Positions 6,292-13,213 of a stretch of DNA of 17,362 bases are shown piece by piece. The position numbers and the translations under genes were made by a program. Every line of letters begins with the position of its first letter. The first letter of the stretch is position 1. The DNA is taken from positions 59,479-76,840 of the forward strand of contig MU631631.1 of the NCBI GenBank assembly GCA_026770615.1, read 5' to 3'. The notes beneath the pieces were generated by a model. That model saw only the letters and a list, made by a program, of their open reading frames with translations, did not search any database and had not been told where the DNA came from. This DNA is from Pavlovales sp. CCMP2436 (Eukaryota > Haptophyta > Pavlovophyceae > Pavlovales).

Positions 6292-8369
6292 AATTTTAAG
6301 TGGCGCAGCGCCGAGAAGGGCAAGAGCTCGTTCGATTTCCTGAACAAGCCGTGCAAGTGGATTCAGGAACTCGCTGACGAGGCGCCGACGCCCGGCACCA
6401 AGCGCGCGGCCTCGATCGAGCCAGAGCCCGTCGAGCCCAAGAAGCCGCGGGTGGCTGCGCAGCCTGAGCTGAAGCAGGACTTCGCCACGCCGCAACCGCA
6501 GCTGTAGCCCGAGTAGAAGAAGGTCACAACTCGCGCGGCCTCGGCACCGCCGCCGCCACCGCCACCGCCGCCGTCGCTGCCCGAGAGGCCCAAACCGCGG
6601 CGCTCCGCCTCGGCCTCCAAGTCCAAGAAGAAGCGGCAGGCCGACGTCTCGGCCAAGCCGCAGCCGGCAAAGAAGAAGCAGCGCGCGAGCGCGACGCCCG
6701 TGAGCCGCCGCCCGTCGGGCACCGTGGTACGCACGTCGGTTGCCTCGGCGACCCCGCCGGCGGGTGCGTCGCACGTTTTTCTTCACACTTTCATTGCCCG
6801 AACTAGCCCGAACTAACTATCTACTGGCAAGCGCCGAGCGCTCTCCGCAAGGTGCACTCACGCCAGTGCCTGCAGATTACCCAGGTTCCCCCCCCTGCCT
6901 GCAAAGCGCAACACTCCGCAGTACATTGATCATTATGAGCAGAACGTGACTTGGATCGGCATTTGAGTACTTGTCGTTATTTAAGTGAAAGCATTTGAGC
7001 GCTCGCCTTGGATCGGACTACAGAGCGCGCAGCAGCTCCGTCGTCGCGGCCGTTCCGTCGGCAAACACTGCAGCGCGGCAACCCCGCGAACGGCAGATCG
7101 TCACGGCCACGCTGCCACTGATAACAGTGAGAGCCTTCCATTGACAACAGTGAGAGCTTCCACACCTGCGTGAGGCGATGGCGCTCAGCCGTGCGCGCTC
7201 GGCCGCCGAGCTCGAGTCGATGAATGCCGCGATCGAGCGCATGGGCGACAACTTGACCACGCGGATTGGAATGGTCTGGTGGTCTAGCTCGCGCGCGTAG
7301 CTCACTTGGCTCCACGGGAAGTTCTCTTCTATCGACATGGAGGGTACCGCGCGCAAGCTCGAGGAAAGCGTGTGCGGTCTCGAGTGCTACTTTGACCAGC
7401 AGTTTGCGATTCTCTCGCAGCTCCGTTCAGCAGACCACTTACACTTCCCTCTCGCAGATCAAACCATCTCGCAGAAGCAGTTCAACAGTTTCATTGACTC
7501 AATGGTGGACGCGCTCGTGCACGGTACCAACGAGCGCGTCCACCGTATAATAATATCACAAAAATTAACCCGTCAATTCTATTTTTTATAATAATATATT
7601 GGTGGTGCAACAATCTATCACTATATTCCCTTCAATTCATTTTTTTCAGCAATCGATGGCGAGGACGTGGAAAATGCGGGCCAAAACGCCAGCCAGTGCA
7701 TCAAGGTGAACAGCTTAATAACTAACAACCGTTGTAATCGTGACTGCTGGAGCCAGGACCCTGTTCTTGCTTAATCCCTCGCCGGTGAAGGAGAACAGTG
7801 CGATTTTTATATGAATAATTGTAGACTGTAAACTGGTTACTTATATATTTTATTTACCCCCCCCCCCCACACATAACTAAACGCCCACAGTCGACCACTT
7901 TAACGAGGAGGCGAAGGTACCCCCCCCTCCCCCCTTGTGTTTCTCAGATAGGCTTGGGAAGTACGTCCGCCTAGAACATGGGTGCAATTAGAGGCGTACC
8001 AGGCGCTAATCCTAAAGAAAAGAGGGCCTTTACTGAGTATTTAGAGGAATAAGTAGTAAGTAGGCTTTTGCAAAGTATCTCCCCCCCCAACCCCCCCCCC
8101 CCCGCTCGTAGAAGAGCCATATCGATTGCATCAAGCAGTTATTTATACACTTCTAGAACACACACACTTTTGAAAAAAAAGACAGCGACGATATTTGGCC
8201 TTGGAAATACTCACCCCCCCCTACCTATACCTATCCCCCCCCTTCCCCTTCCCCCCTCCCGTTGGAGAGCCACGTGAATCGCACCGAGTCGCACTTTTTA
8301 CCGATAAACGTGCTCCGCGACGAACTCCCCGACGATGCATTCTCAGAGGGCGCAAATGACGATTGGTGA
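6292..8369 (+). CDS. Basic, NLS-rich protein, multi-exon model with three in-frame TAG codons (possibly a pseudogene)
   Basis: I read exons 6292-6763, 7155-7544, 7650-7705, 7891-7916, 8112-8137 and 8270-8369 (TGA). Exon 1 gives FDFLNKPCKWIQELADE, then a Pro/Glu-rich part with PKKPR, a Pro run and KSKKKRQ/AKKKQR basic clusters, typical of nuclear proteins. Exon 2 is helical (LPHLREAMALSRARSAAELE; KLEESVCGLECYFDQQFAIL). The tail is acidic and ends in DDW. Phases agree at junctions 1-2, 2-3, 4-5 and 5-6, but exon 3 ends in phase 0 while exon 4 needs a preceding base, so an exon is missing or misread. TAG occurs in frame at 6505, 6514 and 7298, each inside well-formed coding sequence. The gene is therefore either a recent pseudogene or read through those codons. 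The true start is unknown, and one or two genes could be involved. No known domain is recognised. Confidence 0.5.
7123..7162 (+). repeat. Short tandem duplication before exon 2
   Basis: ACAGTGAGAG-CTTCCA occurs twice about 22 bases apart (the first copy with an extra C), ending at the likely acceptor AG at 7153-7154. It offers two similar AG acceptors. Confidence 0.7.
7706..8269 (+). other. Intron region with two 26-base candidate exons
   Basis: Between supported exons lie C tracts at 7858-7869, 7921-7934, 8081-8103 and 8214-8257. The first, third and fourth precede AG acceptors of candidate exons (7891, 8112, 8270). A 24-codon frame beginning MGAIRGVPGAN (7978-8052, TAA) also lies here. Its codon use is more AT-rich than the exons and it has no clear splice context, so I did not call it. 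Confidence 0.45.
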
Positions 8370-8751
8370 TCGAGTGGTCTGAATGGGCTATCCCCAGGCT
8401 CTCCTGAGCGGCGTGGGGGCTCTCTCTTTGCAAGCCTCCAGTCTTGGCGCGCCAGCCGTCGGTCCGAGACAACAGTGTCCAAATTTTTGGAGATTAGTCC
8501 ACGGGGCAGGCCAGGCACCTCGGTGGGTGCGCCTAGCTTTCTCGATAGGTACCCGGGCGTTCAGCGGGGTTCTCGTTCAGCGTGTTCTCGGGCGTTCAGC
8601 GGGGTGCACTGAGATCTGCGCCTCCGCACAGAGTTAATTTACACTTCAACAGACACGCATGAGCGTGCGGTCCCGCGTCGCCGTTGTCTCTCGGTGCACA
8701 TTAAACAACAAATTTACACGAAGGCGTTGGTCAGGGGATACATGCCGCGCG
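8370..8751. other. Intergenic, no gene recognised
   Basis: Presumed 3' flank of the preceding gene. CGGGCGTTCAGCGGGGT is repeated at 8554 and 8589. Open frames exist on both strands but without coding bias. Confidence 0.4.
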
Positions 8752-8868
8752 CGCTCGCCCAGATTTGGGGGCGGTGGCGTCACGAGGGACACGCTTACGC
8801 CACGGCGGCGCTGAGCGCGTCCCTGATCAGCTTCTCCTGCTCGCGGGTGCGCTCGAGGGTCGGCGAAG
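8752..8868 (-). pseudogene. Truncated copy of the HNH-like gene's 3' end
   Basis: Read on the minus strand, 65 of 69 bases match the C-terminal coding stretch of the gene at 9680, giving TLERTREQEKLIRDALSA and then TAA at 8795-8797. Similarity resumes in the 3' flank (CCCAAATCTGGGCGAGC) and stops by 8752. Upstream of 8868 the match ends abruptly, so only the tail survives. It shows that the HNH gene belongs to a local multi-copy family and points to the original frame of the intact copy's C-terminus. Confidence 0.75.
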
Positions 8869-9393
8869 CATGACCGGACTCCCACCGTGAAATCACTGGA
8901 TTGTCCGATGACAGACTGTTTCATGTTTATTCAATTTTAACAAGCCCCCTGTAAGATCACGACGAATCAAGTCGAGTTGAGTAATCTAAAATGGTCTCAG
9001 CGACTCAATTCTCAGCATGTGTTGCAATAATAGATACGTGCATCGGACAGTGTGTTGATGCGATTTTCTCTGAGCCCGCCGCCGGACTACTCGGCCTTTG
9101 CGACGCCTCCTTGGTGCAGAGTCCCGTCCGCGTCCAGATATGATAAAAAGTCACTCAAATTTAAATCCGAACACAGTGCTAAATCGCATCGTCGGACGCC
9201 GGCCACACGCAGGCATACTCGTCGCGCGGTAAAAATCTGCGCTCGAGGCAAAACCCTGTGTGCAAATAAAACCCCCATCTTAATCTCATTTCGCCACTTT
9301 AGAATAACAGCATCTATTCAAAAGTTTCATGTCGCATTTAAAATGAAACACAGCAAGGGGTCGCATAGGCTCCCAGCAAGTGCAGGCGGCGGC
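8869..9393. other. Spacer, no gene recognised
   Basis: Mixed-composition sequence. A plus-strand frame opens at 9052 (MLMRFSLSPPPDYS) and runs to 9555, but it becomes Arg/Lys/His-rich and crosses the repeats before the HNH gene, so I treat it as chance. No RNA gene or promoter element is recognised. Confidence 0.4.
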
Positions 9394-9409
9394 GCGCTTC
9401 ACGTGATAC
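9394..9409 (+). repeat. 16-bp direct repeat flanking the HNH gene, left
   Basis: GCGCTTCACGTGATAC occurs here and identically at 10965-10980, where it overlaps the end of the HNH coding region. A 13-base match is at 11302-11314. Confidence 0.85.
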
Positions 9410-9423
9410 CAATGGAGTATCGG

Positions 9424-9445
9424 GCATGGAGTATGGAGTATGGAG
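9424..9445 (+). repeat. 22-bp inverted repeat flanking the HNH gene, left
   Basis: A GGAGTAT-based 22-mer starting GCATGGAGTATGG is the exact reverse complement of 11010-11031. The pair brackets the HNH gene at about 1.6 kb. Confidence 0.9.
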
Positions 9446-9679
9446 ATCGTTGCTCCCCGAACCGGCAGAGTAGAACACGTAGTGGTACTTGCAGGTGTCG
9501 GGCTCTGGCTGGCACTCAAAGAGGTAGCCTAAAGGGTATTATTAATTATATATAAAAAAATAAAATAAAAAATTAATGATTATTACGGAGTGATATAATC
9601 CATGTTAATTAGTTATTCGTTAAGCATGCTGCTTAGTTATTGATTTGCGCGCCAACTACGCCAACCCGCCTAAATCAGG

Positions 9680-10933
9680 ATGAACGCAGGCAAGGTGCGC
9701 AAGGGTGGCTGCGTGTTCAAGATCTTCGAGGTGCCCGACTCCGATGTCGAGGGCGTCTCCGACGAGGAAGACCTCGAGGTGCCCGACTCCGACGTCGAGG
9801 GCGTCTCCGACGAGGAAGACCTCCTGCTCGTCAACCGCCCTGCCGAGCTCGCTACCGCTGAAGGCGACGCGTCGGCCACGCTCTCGCGGACCCTAGAGGT
9901 CCACGGCCTGCCGTCCGTCGTCCTCCAGAGGGGCCGCGTCCGTGGCCTCAAGCCGAACGTCCCCGAGGAGGAGCTCACGCACGTGCAGAAGATGCGGCGG
10001 AAGAGCAATGAGCCCATGTCAGAGAAGAGGCGGGAGGGCGGCTTATGGGACCCCAACGTGGACGGGGGCGGCATCCTGCAGAGCGGCAGCGCGATCCGCT
10101 GCTACACGCTCGGCCATATCTGTCGGCACAAAGGCGCCGACGGCAAGTACCTTGGCGTCGCTGATCTGCCATGGGTCGTGAAGATGCTCAACGCCCTCAA
10201 GGACACTGATGGCTACCCGCGCTGCAATCTCTCCGGTATCCGCTTCACCTGGAACAGCGAGGGCGAGTGGCCCTTCTCGCATAACAAGGACCCGAGTCAC
10301 GGCGAGACGAACGTGGAGGTGCTTGTCGCGCGCTGCAACGCGGTGGAGCGCGAGAGCTACGGCGCGATTGACCTGCGCACGTCCTTCACAGACATGTTCA
10401 AGCTGATGCTAAGTGAGTTCGCCGAGCCGAGCCTCGAGCTCGCTGCGGAGCGCCTCACCGACGAGGAAGACCTCCTGCTCGCGCGCGTCCATGAGGTCTT
10501 CGGCGCCAACCTCGAGCGCCGCAAGCGCATCTTCGACAACATACTCCAGGCTGCGGATAACGACGCGAAGCGCAACGGCTGGACCAACGCGCACCTCAAG
10601 GCGTTCAGGAGCCTCTTCGGCGGCTACACCGGGCTGCTCTGCTCCGAGCTCCAGAAGAAGTTCATCCTGCAGCGCGGCCGATGCGCGTATACCGGCATCC
10701 TGATAAACTGCAGTCCCACGTCGCCCTTCTGCGTGTCCCTCGAGCGCCCTGACAACGAGATCTGCCAATTCCCCCTCAAGCTGGACGAGCTCGGCAAGCC
10801 CACCGTCGACTTCAGCAATGTCGTCTGGATCGTGCGCCTCATCCAGGTGCGCAACGGCTGGTCCCGCCGCATCGCGCTGACGCCCTCATCTCCTCGCCGA
10901 CCCTCGAGCGCAACCGCGAGCAGGAGAAGCTGA
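9680..10933 (+). CDS. Protein with two HNH-like nuclease modules, C-terminus frameshifted
   Basis: The 417-codon frame starts at ATG 9680. A 16-residue acidic unit (EVPDSDVEGVSDEEDL) occurs twice in tandem at residues 17-48, and DEEDLLL recurs at 261-267. Two treble-clef-like modules follow. The first, about residues 180-221, has RCNLSG, a Trp-Pro-Phe-Ser-His stretch and NVEVLVARCNA. The second, about 332-390, has RCAYTG, SLERPDNE and FSNVVWIVRLIQ. This C-x-x-S/T-G ... S-x-E-R-x-D ... N-V pattern is what I know from HNH-type endonucleases of large algal viruses and their hosts. The first module lacks the usual S-x-E-R, so it may be inactive. After about residue 399 the frame looks wrong. An extra GC at about 10874-10877 probably shifts it, and the other frame continues in good coding to TGA 10975-10977. 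It is a single exon between inverted repeats, with an AT-rich upstream region. DNA cleavage is inferred, not shown. Confidence 0.65.
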   Translation: MNAGKVRKGGCVFKIFEVPDSDVEGVSDEEDLEVPDSDVEGVSDEEDLLLVNRPAELATAEGDASATLSRTLEVHGLPSVVLQRGRVRGLKPNVPEEELTHVQKMRRKSNEPMSEKRREGGLWDPNVDGGGILQSGSAIRCYTLGHICRHKGADGKYLGVADLPWVVKMLNALKDTDGYPRCNLSGIRFTWNSEGEWPFSHNKDPSHGETNVEVLVARCNAVERESYGAIDLRTSFTDMFKLMLSEFAEPSLELAAERLTDEEDLLLARVHEVFGANLERRKRIFDNILQAADNDAKRNGWTNAHLKAFRSLFGGYTGLLCSELQKKFILQRGRCAYTGILINCSPTSPFCVSLERPDNEICQFPLKLDELGKPTVDFSNVVWIVRLIQVRNGWSRRIALTPSSPRRPSSATASRRS

Positions 10934-10964
10934 TCATGGACTCGCTCAGCGCCACCGTGGCGAC

Positions 10965-10980
10965 GCGCTTCACGTGATAC
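10965..10980 (+). repeat. 16-bp direct repeat flanking the HNH gene, right
   Basis: Identical to 9394-9409. It contains the TGA that ends the alternative C-terminal frame of the HNH gene. Confidence 0.85.
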
Positions 10981-11009
10981 GCCACTGCTCCCAAATCTGG
11001 GCGAGCATA

Positions 11010-11031
11010 CTCCATACTCCATACTCCATGC
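11010..11031 (-). repeat. 22-bp inverted repeat flanking the HNH gene, right
   Basis: Three ACTCCAT-type units, exact reverse complement of 9424-9445. A shorter ATACTCCATACTTC run follows at 11270-11283. Confidence 0.9.
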
Positions 11032-11323
11032 ATGTGAACACGGACGCCCGGCGCTGCTCGCGGATATCGCGATTTCGCGCCTGTACCTTGAGAATGTTAA
11101 AAAAATAGCCTCAATTTTTTTGCGGTTTTCTTATCTTTTGAAGAGGGGATTTATCAAGGATTTTTAGGGGCCGGCAGTCTTGCCGGGTAGAGCACTTAGT
11201 CCCTAAACCATTGTCCAAGCCTTTTCCCTCTTGCCCATGCCCTAGCAATCGCACTGGGGTCGAAATCAATACTCCATACTTCACTTGATACCCATTATTG
11301 CGCGCTTCACGTGAAATCCATTA
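11032..11323. other. Spacer with repeat fragments
   Basis: It contains CTGGGGTCGAAATC at 11255-11268, matching the ends of the element at 11459-11884, then a short ACTCCAT run and a third copy of GCGCTTCACGTGA at 11302. No coding sequence is recognised. Confidence 0.5.
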
Positions 11324-11458
11324 CAGGGGTCGCAGGCAATAAGAAAGGCGATTTTGAGACTGAGTCTCGCAGTTTCTTAGTGGCAAATTACATACAAACC
11401 ATGGTGTTAACATTTTATTAAATTTATATTGCCAAAGGGCACAAAAACCGAGGCTCAG

Positions 11459-11884
11459 TGGGTCGAAATCCGAACTAGTGGCCAGTTCGGGGGAAAATTG
11501 CGAAAAAGTCCGGCGAAAATCCTTCGGAGTAACTCACAAACCGGATTGGGCACAGAGGAGTTATTAGATGCATATTCGTGAATGGGGCGGCGCCTCATTC
11601 ACGAATCTGCATCTAACTCCTTTGTGCCCCATCGGGAACCATGACTTTCTTATCGCTTCCGAGCGCTGAGAATCGGAAATGTTAGTTACCTTTAGCATGT
11701 TGTCGACCCCAGATGCACTCGAGAGGCACACGAGGTGGGCTACGACCGTCGAGAAGGGCTCTATTTGACAACAGCTATTGGTACTTCGCGCGCAGGGGCG
11801 AAGAATGTCTACTACTTCGTCCCGCCCACAATTTTTTCCCCTCAGCAGTGCGGAATCGCGCCATTAATTTGGATTTCGACCCCA
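11459..11884 (+). mobile_element. Nested element with TGGGTCGAAATCC ends
   Basis: The insert begins TGGGTCGAAATCC and ends GGATTTCGACCCCA, an inverted pair with one difference. It is bracketed by CTCAG and TTCAG, probably a 5-bp target duplication with one change. It is 426 bases long, encodes nothing recognised and contains a strong hairpin at 11548-11630. It must be younger than the MITE it interrupts. Confidence 0.75.
11548..11630. repeat. Long hairpin inside the nested element
   Basis: Arms of about 38 bases (left around GATGCATATTCGTGAATG, right around CATTCACGAATCTGCATC) pair across a five-base CGGCG loop, with a few mismatches and a short bulge. The outer stem continues through GGGCAC/GTGCCC. 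Confidence 0.85.
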
Positions 11885-12126
11885 GTTCAGTTTCTTAACG
11901 TTATGGTTTCTTATTGCCCTCAATCCCCTGTATTTGAAACTCGAACTGATCAATCTCGTTGGGGTCAACGGTTCATATTCTATTTCCGAAATACGTTTGC
12001 ATCGGCACAGCGGGGTCAGACTCAGAGGCTTCCGGCAAGCGCAGACGCCGCACGTGATTCCGAAAAAGCATGGAGACGGGGGAGCACAGAGCACTTCGAG
12101 CAGGGGAGTATGTACTTCAATGGCTC

Positions 12127-12559
12127 AGGTCACCCCCGGGCAGTGGACGACCATCCTGAGCGCTTCGCCGAAGACAACAACGAAATGTGACCAATAAAAT
12201 TTTAAATATATGCATCTGCAGTAGATTAGTATCTAACTTTTTATAAAATGAATGCCCAATAACTAACCTACTTCTTAAAATTACATGCGAAAATTCAGAA
12301 TGCTATGTACTGTATCCAACATTTCTCACATTTAAAAATGTTTTTTCGTTGTGCTAAATACTGTATCCACCAATCCCCCCCTTTAAAACAAAGATCACGT
12401 GGTTATTAACTAATTTACTACCCCACGCATTCAAACTCACAAATTTCTGATAAATGTAAAACATAGAGCTCTCCGAGACGAATCGCTCTGTCCTCAACTA
12501 TGGAGGCTCACAGTGCTCAGGATGGTTGTCTCCCACTTGCAGACTGACCGGGGGTGACC
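12127..12559. repeat. Inverted repeat pair, possible small element
   Basis: GGTCACCCCCGGGCAGT plus GACCATCCTGAGC at 12127-12159 reappears inverted at about 12514-12559, with several extra bases in the middle of the right arm. The roughly 350 bases between are AT-rich and non-coding. The inverted match is visible; that it marks element ends is inference. Confidence 0.5.
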
Positions 12560-12727
12560 GAAGCCAAAGCCAGTCGGTCAGCGCGCCAGTCGAGAACCGT
12601 TGATTGTCGTGTGTGTCTGATCTGATCAGCGGTGGTGACGGTATCCGTGTTACCGGAGTGGATATCCCTGGATCGTTTTATTATGATCATCTTTATTTAT
12701 AATTGGTGGACTCTTGAATGTATCGTT

Positions 12728-12917
12728 GAGTGTTTTTTCAACGCTTGGATCCAGTGCGAGCCTCCCCGGGACGGACGTTTAACTAGAAACTTACACACTT
12801 CGAGCAGGGGAGTATGGTGCTCCCCTGCTTCGAGCCAACCACACCGCGTGTAAATATCTAGAAATACGTCCGTCCCCTGACAGGTCTCCACACTGCCCAA
12901 GCGTTGAGAAAAATACT
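12728..12917. repeat. Foldback element built from R4 and a CTTCGAGCAGGGGAG core
   Basis: Arms of about 90 bases are imperfect reverse complements: TTCAACGCTTGG, GGGACGGACGT and CTAGAAA on the left, with the mirror order on the right. They close on CTTCGAGCAGGGGAG and CTCCCCTGCTTCGAG around TATGGTG. The right arm is an inverted copy of the 3' half of R4. CACTTCGAGCAGGGGAGTAT also occurs alone at about 12093. Confidence 0.75.
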
Positions 12918-13213
12918 CGGATCATCACCAATATTTTAAATGGCACTTTTAGAAAAGGTCATTTAAAAATGGCGAGTGAACGCCGTGTTTGAGATGTTCA
13001 GGGGGACTGGGCGCCCCCTCTCACTGCAGGCATCATGAAAGCCACCTCCCTCAACGCCTAGGGCGTTGAGGGTGTGTTGAAGGGTCATTCTCACAAACTT
13101 TCTAACTAACTTCGAGCCAATCTCATTTAAAAACGCAACTCAAACACAGCGCCGGGCGCGCCGGCCACACGCGAGAGGCGGCTGTCGTGTGACTCGGCCA
13201 GGGGCAGGCCACG
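12918..13213. other. 5' flank of the Patched-like gene
   Basis: AT-rich sequence passes into a GC-rich segment about 60 bases before the ATG at 13214. No clear TATA box. TTTAAAAACGCAACTCAAAC at about 13127 is the most AT-rich stretch near the start. Confidence 0.35.

Larger units (their letters stand above)
11324..11930 (+). mobile_element. CAGGGG-type MITE, copy B, split by another element
   Basis: The left half (11324-11458) starts CAGGGGTCGCAGGCAATAAG and carries the family core up to GAGGCTCAG. The right half (11886-11930) resumes TTCAGTTTCTTAACGTTA and ends CCCTCAATCCCCTG. The two halves join in the order seen in the uninterrupted copies. Outer target duplications are degraded (CATTA versus TATTT). 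Confidence 0.8.

Noticed and set aside
6069..6786. Large minus-strand frame rich in Arg, Leu, Val and Cys
   Set aside because: It is the antisense of a (CA)n tract and of a well-supported plus-strand exon.
7271..7300. A 27-base intron that would remove the TAG at 7298
   Set aside because: GT and AG are in place and the length keeps frame, but such a short intron is unlike the others here (104 bases or longer in my models), and it does not explain the other two TAGs.
7978..8052. 24-codon frame beginning MGAIRGVPGAN
   Set aside because: Attractive reading but short, AT-richer than the exons around it, and without splice signals; could be chance.
9087..9278. Minus-strand frame ending DADGTLHQGGVAKAE then TAG
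   Set aside because: The ending looks coding, but I found no AG acceptor or family match to anchor an exon.
9052..9555. 167-codon frame beginning MLMRFSLSPPPDYS
   Set aside because: Turns into basic low-complexity sequence and crosses the repeats before the HNH gene; no splice or codon support.
9670..10768. Minus-strand and shifted frames over the HNH gene
   Set aside because: GC-rich shadows; only the frame starting at 9680 gives motifs and is supported by the truncated relative.
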